Assembly: GCF_030269925.1 (NCBI RefSeq)
Contig: NC_085123.1
Location: forward strand, 7,750,001 to 7,814,000
Direction: 5' to 3'
DNA: 64,000 nucleotides
Origin: Bombyx mori
Taxonomy: Eukaryota; Arthropoda; Insecta; Lepidoptera; Bombycidae
The notes beneath the pieces are model-generated. The model saw only the letters and a program-made list of their open reading frames with translations, searched no databases and was not told the DNA's origin. The first letter of the stretch is position 1. Every line of letters begins with the position of its first letter. Of the stretch, positions 1 to 10,800 are shown one piece after another. A program made the position numbers and the translations under genes.

Positions 1-281
1 TAAGAAAAACTCGTAACTTAAAATAATTTGAGATGTTAAATATCTCTTTATCTATTCTCATTGTACAGTCTATTACAAGTATTTTGAGGTTTTAATCGTT
101 TCGTAACTATACTGATTTACAATTGTCGTGAAATACGGGATGTGAACTTTTCTGTACGTTATAAATATTTTTAAATCTTCATCAAATTAATTTTTGCATT
201 AATGACAAACACAAGTAATAAAATAGATGGATTGAACCTTAGAGGGATTGTTCAATTCAAATTAAATATATATATATATAC

Positions 282-804
282 ACTAGCAGACCCGGCCACA
301 CGTTGCTGTGGCTAAGGTTTTTTTTTCTAAATAACACGCAGCCGGTTATGCTAATACCAAAAATTTATAAAGTAAGAACAATTGTATATCACTGTATTGC
401 GTTTACTACGAAATAAATTTCACTTATACTTAAGCCTCAGGAACACGTGGTGTTTATACCATTAAATTGTAGCTTATGTAAAACGTTGTTATTTTTAACA
501 CATCGCCATCTATGAGATATTAATGTCAGACATTGTATGTATTACAATTGTCTGTAAAAACTGATTTAAGGCGCCATCTGTTTTAGACTTATGAAACTTA
601 CAATTAATAACAAAAATCAACATAAGAAATCATTTTATTGTTAATAAATAAATATTGCGACCATTAATCGAAATAAAAACCATCCTATCTTTCAAGTTGG
701 ATCAAACTGCACACGGTGTGCAATTTTAATTTAAAATCGGTTAAGTAGTTTAGGAGTCCATCGCGGACAAACAACGTAACACGTGATTTATATATATTAA
801 GATA
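282..804. repeat. Dispersed lepidopteran repeat (ACTAGCAGACCCG type)
   Basis: The block begins with CACTAGCAGACCCGGCC and ends near a segment reading GGTTAAGTAGTTTAGGAGTCC followed by an AT-rich tail. The start resembles those of the repeats at 37921 and 61131, and such blocks are scattered through lepidopteran genomes. The class is not settled from sequence alone; a Helitron-like non-autonomous element is one possibility. It lies in the intron before the channel exon at 861. Confidence 0.5.
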
Positions 805-860
805 TTATGTGTGTACATACATACTTATTTTATTTTAAAATTAATTTGTACTAATTTCAG

Positions 861-1106
861 AGTTTCCCATCGGCCCTAAATTTACCAACGATTACAACGC
901 AGAGCTTTGACGGGCTGATGGGAAGCCCCAGCAGCAAGTCTCACAATGGCAGCGAGGATTCCGACGAACCTCCCAAACGTCACACTTGGACTACAATGAC
1001 ACCTCAAGAGATCGCTACTTGGATCGACAAACGATCCCGAATCCTATTCCCACTAATGTTTATATTCTTCAACGTTATTTACTGGACATTCGTGTATTGC
1101 CTTTGA
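861..1106 (+). CDS. Cys-loop ligand-gated ion channel, last coding exon (TM4), partial
   Basis: This is the C-terminal exon of a pentameric ligand-gated channel subunit, a plasma-membrane receptor. A splice acceptor (CTAATTTCAG) ends at 860, and the frame stays open to a TGA at 1104-1106. The exon encodes about 81 residues. First comes a Ser/Asp/Glu-rich stretch of the M3-M4 cytoplasmic loop, then IDKRSRILFPLMFIFFNVIYW, the conserved IDxxSRxxFPxxFxxFNxxYW signature of the fourth membrane helix, ending a few residues later. That signature is typical of insect GABA, glycine and glutamate-gated chloride channel relatives, so an anion channel is likely. The subunit cannot be named from one exon. 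The rest of the gene lies left of the window. Confidence 0.85.
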   Translation, partial: SFPSALNLPTITTQSFDGLMGSPSSKSHNGSEDSDEPPKRHTWTTMTPQEIATWIDKRSRILFPLMFIFFNVIYWTFVYCL

Positions 1107-4094
1107 AATGTTATTATTACCTACGATGTAATTGGTTTTTATCGAACTCGGGATCCTGCATTATAATCATATTGATTATAAGTCGCGAATAACGAAACTA
1201 CTTTCGATGCATTTCACGTTTGCAATAAACATTCCTGTATTGAAAATATTAAATTAATTAAGTTTATTACAACTACATTAAAACACAAACAGGATAAATA
1301 TGAAAATAGGGAATTCCGAGGTAGACAAAAATTGTGATTAACAAAAAGAAGTAAGACGTGCGATCTTTTTAAAATGAAATCATGCGTCATTAGAGAAGTA
1401 GTTAACATAATAAATTGACTTGAAATGTCTGTCTAATAGTAATTTATAATATGAACGTCCTTATAAAATGTAATTTAAAAAAGACACAAAACCATTTACC
1501 TTCAAGTTATCTACACAGCAGCTTGGCTATGCCCCTAGGCATGTTTGACATTCATCGACAGTGATCACCACTCATCGCTTGCTTTAAAATGCAAAAATGC
1601 AATGAGTTTAAACATAGTCATAGAAAAAAGCATTTACAAAAACTAGTTTTCGCCAAATGATTGAAATTCGACAGTAATCACTCACTCCTCTAGATTGTTT
1701 TATGTGTTATATTTTCTCCTCTGCTTTTTTTATTTCACGATTTGAAAAACTGATAACCCTAAAGTATGACTAAAAAAAATTGGTTGCCAAACAGGAGAAA
1801 ACAGTTGTTTTTTATAGAAGAATAGGCATAGGCCTATTAAAAGATAAATAAAGATTAAAATAAGAACGGCTTTAGCGTAGATTATGTACTTACTGTTTTT
1901 CACTATTAGGTTAGGTATGAAATTGAAAATAAAGTATTGTGGCCATATCTCACGTTTCTACTACGATGTATTCTAGTTTTATCATTGTTTTTTTTAAGCT
2001 TAATTAGTTAAACTTGCCGATATTCCATTCCCATGTTTTAATAAAAGTAGCCGATTGTTGATGGCTGTATAGCTCACGGTTATCATTTTCTTTTTTAAAG
2101 AATCCTTCATGTTAATCATCTTATTTTTTTCCAAGCTAATTAATTCTTTTTAGGGGAATAAACAAACAATTTATACCTCTTCTACTGTACATTTTATTCA
2201 TTTGATCTCTTGAGATGTTAGGTCGAATCAACGTTATTATAGTAATTATTATTTTAACTGGACAAACATTGAAATTGTGAAATTCTTGGGCCTGATAGTT
2301 GATAAAATTTAATGATTTTGTCTCATTTCTTGAATAAAATATACTTGACTATTCACAGGCACATTCCCCTCTTAATTCACTAGTTCAACTACGTTATCTA
2401 TAGCAGTTTAATATCTTCGTTACAATTGACGTCGGCTATAGATCAAGGTTCAACAAGATTATCTATCGGTAACGTAGTTGACGCTTTCACGTCATTTAAA
2501 TTAGGTTATGTTAAATAAATATAATAATCGCCAAACTTTTTTAAAAACAACATTTATGGATTTTTAATTAAAACACTAACTAATTATGAAATTCCTGCTT
2601 TTTTAACATAAATATTTCATCTCAAAGAGCGATCCTTTTATTTGTTTTTATGCGTACATTCTATTTTATTTGGCGCCGTTTGTCATCTGAATCTGAGGCA
2701 TAGCGCCCCCCATAGGCTCTACCCGACGCCTGACGCTGATGACAATTTATATATTAATAAAAGAAGTTTATAGAAGATGTATTCTGTAAAAAATTCTAAA
2801 GTTACCATAAATAATACATAATTGGAAGTTACTAAATAAATACCAAAAGTGTTAAAAAGATTACAAGTCTTTAATAACTGTTTAAAATAATTTGGCTTTT
2901 TATTTTAAAGAGTCATTTTATTAACCTATAACTTTATCGAAGGTGCATCTAAATTCTATAGTGGCATCTATTATTAATTTATTTATTTATTGCACATTTA
3001 AGTACAGTGCATTATAGAATTTATAATAGGTAAAAATTTTGATTCTGGAGATTATTAGACATAGTGCTGTGCTGGCAATGTTGAAAGTGTTTGTTTATAA
3101 AGGAGATTTTTCTAAATATGAGCACACGAGATTTCAACTGTGAAATGAAACGTTCGTGATAATATTCTTTCAGGCATTGTAAATATTTTTGTTAAGATAG
3201 TACTTACGGAAGAATCAAATCCAAATTAAATCGTTTTTGTTCAAGTAGGCTTTTACGGGCGCTTTTTTAATTATTATGGTCCTGATTTGGAATTCAGTTT
3301 CGTTGCTGAAAAGAAGTATCAGACCTTACTCTTTTGCAAATGTTGTACACATGTCTTTGATCATTTACAAAATATCTTAAAACATTAATATGGCTTACAT
3401 CTACCACTGCTGATCACATTTTTGATTCATAAGTTGATTATTGCAAGAATCTCTTAACATCTTCAGTCCAGTTTCAAATAAAACTGTTTTCGCAAGAAAA
3501 AAATCAAATCCACTTTGAGAGATGGAAACGGAGTTAAAATGATGAATTTTGGAAAGGAGAAAATTGAATGTCGAACTAAGGATTTGTGAATTTTGTTATC
3601 CAAGTAATCAAGTGAGACCATACTTTGTTACTCCTTTCATGCTCCATTACAGTATAAGAAATTAGACAACAATACCATTTTAAAAACTAATATTAATAAT
3701 TATCAGCACCTACGGTCCGCCATCTTATTAATGGTTTTATTATCATGTGAACGGTAGAACAAGATCTAAACGTACAAAACGATCTCGCATAGTATAATCG
3801 TACGCTACATTCCTGATTGCTGCTCATATTTAGGAAAAGTCATTCTGTAAAACAGCTCTAACAATGAAATAGACTAATATTTTGGTAGATTGTCTAATTT
3901 AAGGTATTTAAATAGAATATGGTGTGTAATCTCAATACGTAATATAAACTTGAATAAATTGCCTTTTATTATTAACATTGAGTCCTACATTACATGACCT
4001 GACAATTCCTACAATATTCCTTTAATATACCTTTTCGAGTCGATTCCCACATACCTTTTTGCTAAACAGTGTTTTTTATACATTTTAGCGATAT
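1107..4094. other. 3' UTR of the channel exon, then AT-rich intergenic DNA
   Basis: A possible polyadenylation signal AATAAA sits at 1224-1229, about 120 bases after the channel stop, with another near 1848. Beyond that I see no exon with splice sites and coding content, and no RNA gene. The region is AT-rich and has only short, unconvincing open frames. Confidence 0.5.
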
Positions 4095-4905
4095 TTTTTT
4101 TTATGAGTGAAAGCTTACTGTTGGCCCTGAGGCCTTTCCAGTTTCACAAGGACAGGTGGGCGAGCAAGGGCTCAGCTAGAAGGGGCGGGATTTGCTAACA
4201 GCTACCCGAGCGCCTCCAAGGGAGACCTAACAACTCAAGAGTAGCTGCTTGGCGAATGAATCTATTAACGGATCGGAATCGCGACCCGCTGAGAAGATCC
4301 GGCGAGAAACTCAACGGGCTGATGCTTAGGTTAGGTTGCACGTCAAACTCTTGCTCTTTGACTCTACTCCTAGTGTTAGAGCGGAAGGCGTCTAATGCAA
4401 GGGTTATTCGATCTGATGGATCCGTAAGGACGTGTCTAGGGCGACGACCGTGACTGGCTCCTACGTGATCAGGATTCGGGGAGTAGTCAGCGGCGGCAAC
4501 GATAAGGCGATTACCATGATGCATTGCTTATCGAAGTACCGTTCCGACGCGGACTTCATGTATTTTCTGATCGATTCGAAGTCCAAATAGTCGTGTAAGT
4601 CAACGTTCCTCACGAACCACGGTGTCACCAAGTGTCACCTTGTTCCGAAGGGACATTTTACTCCGCTTACAGATCATAGGGTAAAGTCTGCCGAGAATAA
4701 ACGCGGCACGGTCGCGGACTAATTTTATATGTGGGCGGAATGTCATGGATGCATCCAGGGTGACACCCAAGTACTTGACCTTCCTGGCCCAACGTATGGG
4801 TTGGCCGAAAAGGGTGATCGAGGGTGTGAGATTTCCCTCCTAATCCGGGAGGAAATCCGCGTGGAGTTTCCCCTTTGAAATAGCACCGCAGTGCTTTTCG
4901 CTGAG
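4095..4905 (-). mobile_element. Jockey-clade LINE remnant (3' part of ORF2 and 3' UTR)
   Basis: Read on the minus strand, 4905 to 4195 encodes fragments of the C-terminal part of a jockey-type reverse transcriptase protein, with frame breaks. One is VKYLGVTLDASMTFRPHI. Another is RLIVAAADYSPNPDHVG followed by GRRPRHVLTDPSD, which parallels the better-preserved copy on the plus strand at 61640-62360. The element ends in a T-run on the plus strand near 4095, which is its poly(A) side. It is 5' truncated and dead. Shorter pieces of the same family lie at 9470 and 44822. Confidence 0.8.
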
Positions 4906-6687
4906 TTGATTTTAGCGATGTTGTTGTGGCATGATAACCTGCAGTTAATGGCTCCTAATAATAATTTATCTCTATAATTAATAAAGCCATTACTCTTTAT
5001 ATGGAAACAATAAAACTGAAAAAGTGGTGTGCTTAAAAATAAATACTTCATTTATTCTGTAATTCATTGGGCAGAGTAATATGTGAAGGAAGAGTTGAAA
5101 TTCGGAATTTTATTTTTATAACGGTTATCCTGCTCTGCAAGCTGAAGCCTTTGCACCAGAAAGTACGGGAAAAGATTATTTGTGTACATTAAGCAGTTGA
5201 TTAATCCCTCAGTCTTCCTCTTCTCCCTCTTTTTCTGTGGAGACGCCAGAGTCCGGTATAACCTGGTCTGTTACACTCTCAATCGAGTATCCGCAAACGG
5301 ATTTCCCAGCGTTAGAAAAAAGGTCGTTAGTAAATAAATCATTCAATCATTAGCAAATCAAACGGACTTAATATTTATTTAGTCTGCGCGGGCTTATGGA
5401 TTTTAGCTGCCAGAAAAGTAAAAATTGTGAAACAAATACAGTTTTAAGTGAAAAACTGATTATTTTCTGTCACCAAACAGTGACGACACACCTCACGTAA
5501 TTTACGTATGTACTTTGTATTTTTATTCATCATCGTGAGTAGTAACTCTTAATGTATTTTTATTACTCGCCCTTGAGCCTAATAATAATTTAAGTCAGGA
5601 CCAATTAATTGCCTATTGATGTCCCTGGCCGAGATCCTAACAAAATATGACAAAAGAGTAAGTCTTCGTGGAAAAAAAATCGGACCTTTAAATTCCTCTT
5701 TATACTTTTCAGCACACATATTACAAGATACGACACATAATTAAATGAGATAGAATATTAAAAAAATGGCAGCGACGTAAGCGCCTAAAGGTTTCGCCTC
5801 ATCTCAGTTGCCTGACCGAGTTTTGTCTATGGCGAAGTTCGGAGTTCGAACTTCGGACACGAATTATTGAGTAACAAAGTTTTAGTTTCCTCCCCAACGT
5901 ACCCCGCTTGCCACCTCCAGCTCGTGGGCAGAATCTGGTGATTTCCTCCTGCCCCAAAAATGTATAAAAGCGATGTAATGGAAAAAGAAAAAGAAAACTA
6001 CAAGTTAAAATGTTTTGTAAAATTGAGTTCGTTTGTGTATTTTAGAAGCAGTAGTAAAATAAAAATTAAATTTAAATCAGTTTTTTTTAAAGACATTTAT
6101 TTATCCAAATCCAAACAAGATATATTAACGAAATACATTTGTCAAACGTCAACATTCACAATTTGATTTATGCGGATACCCAACTATGTATCCATGGAGA
6201 CAGAAAACTACACAAAGACAGTACAAATAATTCAAAACATCAACACTACAATACCGTTTCCTTTAATCACACATTGGCAACACTACACTAAAACCCAATT
6301 AATGATCTTTGTACCATTTAGTCACCCTACTTCTGTTTTCAATGGGTTTATACAAAAACAGAATGAAATCCCATCAGGTGAACCATGGTTGATTCATACA
6401 AAGACTAACGTGGAATATCGTCACGTTATTCCAGAAATTCATCATTTAAAAGATTTTCCTGCTATTTTCTCGAATAGTATTCAAGGAGCAGATTCGTCCC
6501 TGGCTCGCGGCGCCGCCGTCACAATGCTATCGTCACTTGCATAACGCTTCAGAGTCACTGCACTCGGTTGACTGAAAAAGTTAAATTCTTATCTTAGTTT
6601 TTATTGTCAAATAAAAGCCTGGTGTCGTTCTTTTAAAACGATCTGACGACATAAGATACGGCGCGGCGCCACTATTAAGCCAATTTC
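4906..6687. other. Intergenic DNA between the LINE remnant and the kinesin 3' side
   Basis: No recognisable host exon was found. The stretch contains the short dispersed repeat at 5212-5300. It also has an isolated 124-codon open frame at 6170-6544 (+) that I cannot assign and that lacks clear gene context. The rest is AT-rich. Confidence 0.4.
5212..5300. repeat. Short dispersed repeat, copy 1 (partner at 39880-39962)
   Basis: The segment beginning CTCAGTCTTCCTCTTCTCCC and continuing through GGAGACGCCAGAGTCCGGTATA matches, in reverse complement and with divergence, the segment at 39880-39962. Two diverged copies in opposite orientation indicate a dispersed repeat family. The family name is unknown to me. 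Confidence 0.5.
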
Positions 6688-7152
6688 TTTTTTTTTTATT
6701 GCTTATATCGGTGGACGAGCTCACAGCCTACCTGGTGTTAAGTGGTTACTGGAGCCCATATACATCCACAACGCAAACTCGCCACCCTACCTCGAGATAC
6801 AAATTCCAAGGTCTCAGTATAGTTACAACGGCTGCCCCACCCCCCAAACCGAAACGCATTACTGCTTCACGGCAGAAACAGGAAGGGCGGTGGCACCCAT
6901 CCGCGCGGACTCTCAAGAGGTCCTACTACCAGTATTTACGCAATTTTTTTAATTTGAATTTGAATATAATTTTGCGGGTTTCATTTTTATTACACGATGT
7001 TATTCTTTCACCGTCAAAATCAATCGTGAACATTGTGGAGTACGTATTTCATTAGAAAAATTGGTACCCGGTTTTTCCTCTGAGATTCGAACACCGGTGC
7101 ATCGCTCAACACGAATGCACCGGACGTCTTATCCGTTAGGCCACGACGACTT
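6688..7152 (-). mobile_element. Bm1-type SINE
   Basis: This is a near full-length copy in minus orientation. The plus strand starts with a T-run and GGTGGACGAGCTCACAGCC, runs through the CTGCTTCACGGCAGAAA and CGCGGACTCTCAAGAGG blocks, and ends in the tRNA-like head with its B-box-like and A-box-like parts (GTTAGGCCACGACGAC). The same family recurs at 18815, 20436, 39202, 43130 and in fragments. Bm1 is the classic Bombyx SINE; assignment to it is from memory of its sequence. Confidence 0.8.
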
Positions 7153-7605
7153 CATTCTACCACATTTCTACCGCAAAGTAGTAATGTGACCTAGTTAGAA
7201 ACGTAGCAAAGCCGTTATACGATACGCACGTAAAACACAAAATGATCACTAACATATTTATGGAAGTGTGGAAAATATAAAGACCGTCGGATCAGGTAAA
7301 TCAGTTAAACAATAAAACTGATAAAATGCAGATCTCGAAGAAATCAATGTTGCGTAAAAATACTTTTAGGTAAACATTAAAACCAAATAGTTTGCTCATC
7401 TTAACAACACACCAAAAATAGTTTAAATGCTAACCTTAAAGTGAACTCAGTTCATTCTGCACATAACCAAATTTAAGGCAATTAAATATGTTTCGTTTTT
7501 TTTTCTCAAAATGTTGTCATCTGGTAAAAAATTAAGGAAAATATTGTCGAAGTAAATCAACTCATGTTGGTATCACTGACCTACCTATTTCTAACCCAAA
7601 ACTAC

Positions 7606-7864
7606 TTAAATGCATTTTGGGTAGAGACTTCTTTGACGGTTTTTCCAAAAATGGGACTTCGACTTCGTAGTATAAACATTATAACAATAAAGAAACAAAA
7701 AAAAGGATATAGATGATCCTCCGTAGTACCTGTATCTCGTCCTTGGTCTTGGTGTGGGAGGCAGCCGCGGCAGGCGGTGATCCAACGCGAGAGTGCCACC
7801 AGATCCTGAACTCGACCCTCGCCCGGACCCACTCGAACTCTCCGACCAGGTCAACTCAGACATG
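7606..7864 (-). CDS. Kif19: Kif19 exon 13 (last seen)
   Basis: The acceptor ATATCAG precedes 7864, and phase 2 carries over from exon 12 (AG plus C gives Ser). It encodes a Ser/Gly-rich, then Pro/Arg-rich tail. Two readings are possible: the frame runs on to a TAA at 7606, or the exon stops at a donor at 7730 (CAG then GTACTA) and joins another exon not found here. Low complexity limits homology support. Confidence 0.55.
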
Positions 7865-10800
7865 CTGATATAATTGATTATTATCATTACATTAAGGGTA
7901 ATTATGGAATGATACATTAATAATATATAATATATATAACATATTGTCATGCCGGTAAGAGTAGCGCCATCTATCGCCTAATAGTCGAACGAATATAGAA
8001 TCCAGGATCCAGAATGCTCGAGAACTACAACGCTATCTATTGACAGATAGCGGAAACTACGACTAGAGGTGTGAAGAATATTCTCGATAATTCTAGGGAT
8101 GAGGTATCGGCTATAAAAACGTTGTCAAGTAGAGATGGCACCCAGTCAGTTAGTAATCAGAACCATAGATTATACACTTAATATGATCGGAATTACTCGA
8201 AGCGAAACAGCGAACGGATCACCTGAAGCAAAGCGGAACAAGCGAATTCAGAGTTTTAAAGTGTTCGTTGAGTGTTTTAAAGTGTTTGTGAAGTCTTTAA
8301 GTGTTTTATGTGTTTAATACAGTTTTTAAGTTGTACTTTGGTGAATTTTTATTTATCCCGAACCCCAGCGCGTAACAATATTTTAAAGACATCAACAGGT
8401 AACGAATACAATTAAGTAATTGCTTTCTTAGTAAAAAAAAACAGTAATTTATAATAGGAAAAATAACACGATAAATTATTTCTAACTCGTTTTTTTTCAG
8501 GTTAAACGATTTTTACGTACTTTATAATTCTAGTCTATAAGACTAATATATTATAACACATGTAGGTAGTCATATTATAATTTGCCGATAGTAATGATAA
8601 TAAGGCTATTGTTGAAATTATGTTGAATACATACAGAAAGTGCCAAAGAAATGATGTTAATACTATGGAGGGAGGCTAAGGAGGAAGCTTTTTATGTAGG
8701 AAAATGTAAATATATAAAAAAAAAACGATTGTTCTGATTACGTTAATTGTATACACACGCACGCACGCACTCACGCACGCACACACACACACACACACAC
8801 ACAGAGATATATCCAATTAATCAAATTAATCACCTAGTGGAAATTGGTGGAAGACGATACGGCGGTGTGTATATGTCGTTACTTTCAGTGTACGTAGAGG
8901 CGTGTATCTCTTGTTGGTAAAGCTCGTACAGTTGCGCCAACTCGGGCGGTATTCCGATACCCAGTTCTGAAAAACAAAATGTATTATATTATTATTATTT
9001 ATTTACGTTAATCACAGTAGTGCTAACTGCTTGAACTAGAGGCTGCTAAAAATTTAACATGCTTTTATTACGTCTGACTTGTATCTACATAAGTGATGGA
9101 ATCGTCAAAGTAATTTTCACCAACTTCGACTTCAACTTCGTATCAAGGACCATTAATATTCTAACTGGAATAATCGGAACAAAAACTCAGAATATTTAGT
9201 TACTGTTTTTTTTATTTACTTGTCTGGTGGTTTCAGACTTGCGGCCGGCAACGTGTTCCCGTTTAAAAAATTGGAAATTCTAACGTTACAATTGTATTAA
9301 TTGAGACCTCGATCTCATGTCTCAAGATGGGTGTGGCATTCACATTATGACGTCCCTAGGTGCAATAAAACATATAATAGTAATCGGCTTCAATATGAGA
9401 TCTATTTTTGTGGATATAGACTTCTCATGGACTCCTAGTAGCTTATCAAGGTAACAGACTACTGAGGTTTTTTTTTAGGATTGAAGGATTACTGGTGGCC
9501 CGGAGGCCTTTCCAGTTTCACCAGGACAGGTGGGCGAGCAAAGGCTCAGCCAGGAAGAGTGGGGTTTGCTAACAGCTGCCCGAGCGCCTCCGAAGGAGAC
9601 CTAACAACTCAAGAGCAGCTGCTTCGCGAATGAATCTACTACCGGATCGGAATCGCGACCCGCTGAGAAGATCCGGCGAGAAACTCAGCGAGCTGATTCA
9701 TGGGTTAGGTTGCACGTCGAACTTTTTGTCGAGTTCGACGAGTACGGTTACCGGGGTAATGAGGAACTCAGACAGGCAGTTGTATTATCAAATCAAATCA
9801 AATCAAATAAAAAAAAATATTATTCAACATAAATGAAAGTACATACTTGTTGAACGTCAAAAAGAACTACCGCCAATTCACAAAAACTAGTCTCCGTCCT
9901 GAGAAGAACTGGCAAGAAACTCAGCGGGCATGTCTTTTTTCTTTTTTATTGTATTTTTTAATATTAGATTTTTTTTTAAATATTACGGTTTTACATAACA
10001 ATAAAACCGATATTATGTGCCGAGAAGGAAAACATACAGCATTGTATTATGAAGAAGCAGTGTGTACTTAGCTTAGATTCCTTGTCTATGTCCAACCATA
10101 GACAGTCAATTTAGTTCCATCTTTAGCCGCTAGGTGCTGCCAGCAAGTATAAAGGGAGCGCAGCCATCTTTGATCTTCATAGTCTTCACCAGGAAGAACT
10201 TCCTGCAATGCTGTATGTTTTCCTTCTCGGCACATAATATCGGTTTTATTGTTATGTAAAACCGTAATATTGATGTGCCTCTGGAAAACATACAGCATTG
10301 TATTATGAAGACGTGTTTGTTATCTGCTGGTGAAATTATTAAGCACAACGCTATGATGAAATAGGTAAAGCCATAATAAAATTATGAAGCGCAATGATAA
10401 TGTTCATAATTTATATAATTATTAAATCAAAAAAACAGTTGTTAACTTCCATGTTAATTCAATAATTAAAAAATATTTATAAGTTTGTAATAAACATTTT
10501 ATCTTGTATATACAAGAAAATGTATAAATCGTATAAATGATGTATATACATCATGTAGAAGTAAATGTGTTGAAAAAAAGAATCGTGAGGATCTTTACGA
10601 AGCTCTATTATTCGGCAATAATTATTGTAAACGTTTGGATGATTTGCAATTGCCTCTAGAAAGTATTTCGTCCATTGGTTCATTATCAATCCATCTCAGA
10701 GGCTACTGCTGATCTACAACTTCTTAGAGATGCGTTGATGCCATTACCTCGTAAGGTTGAACGAAGACCAGTTTCCAATTACAGTACGGGATGCCGCTTT

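Noticed and set aside
4195..4524. 109-codon frame as a host gene
   Set aside because: It contains the C-terminal motif of a jockey-type LINE protein and belongs to the remnant at 4095-4905.
7602..7832. 76-codon minus-strand frame
   Set aside because: It is an alternative frame over exon 13; the phase carried from exon 12 supports the Ser/Gly-rich frame instead.
8135..8317. 60-codon frame after a TATA-like box
   Set aside because: It is inside the solo LTR and has no similarity to a known protein.
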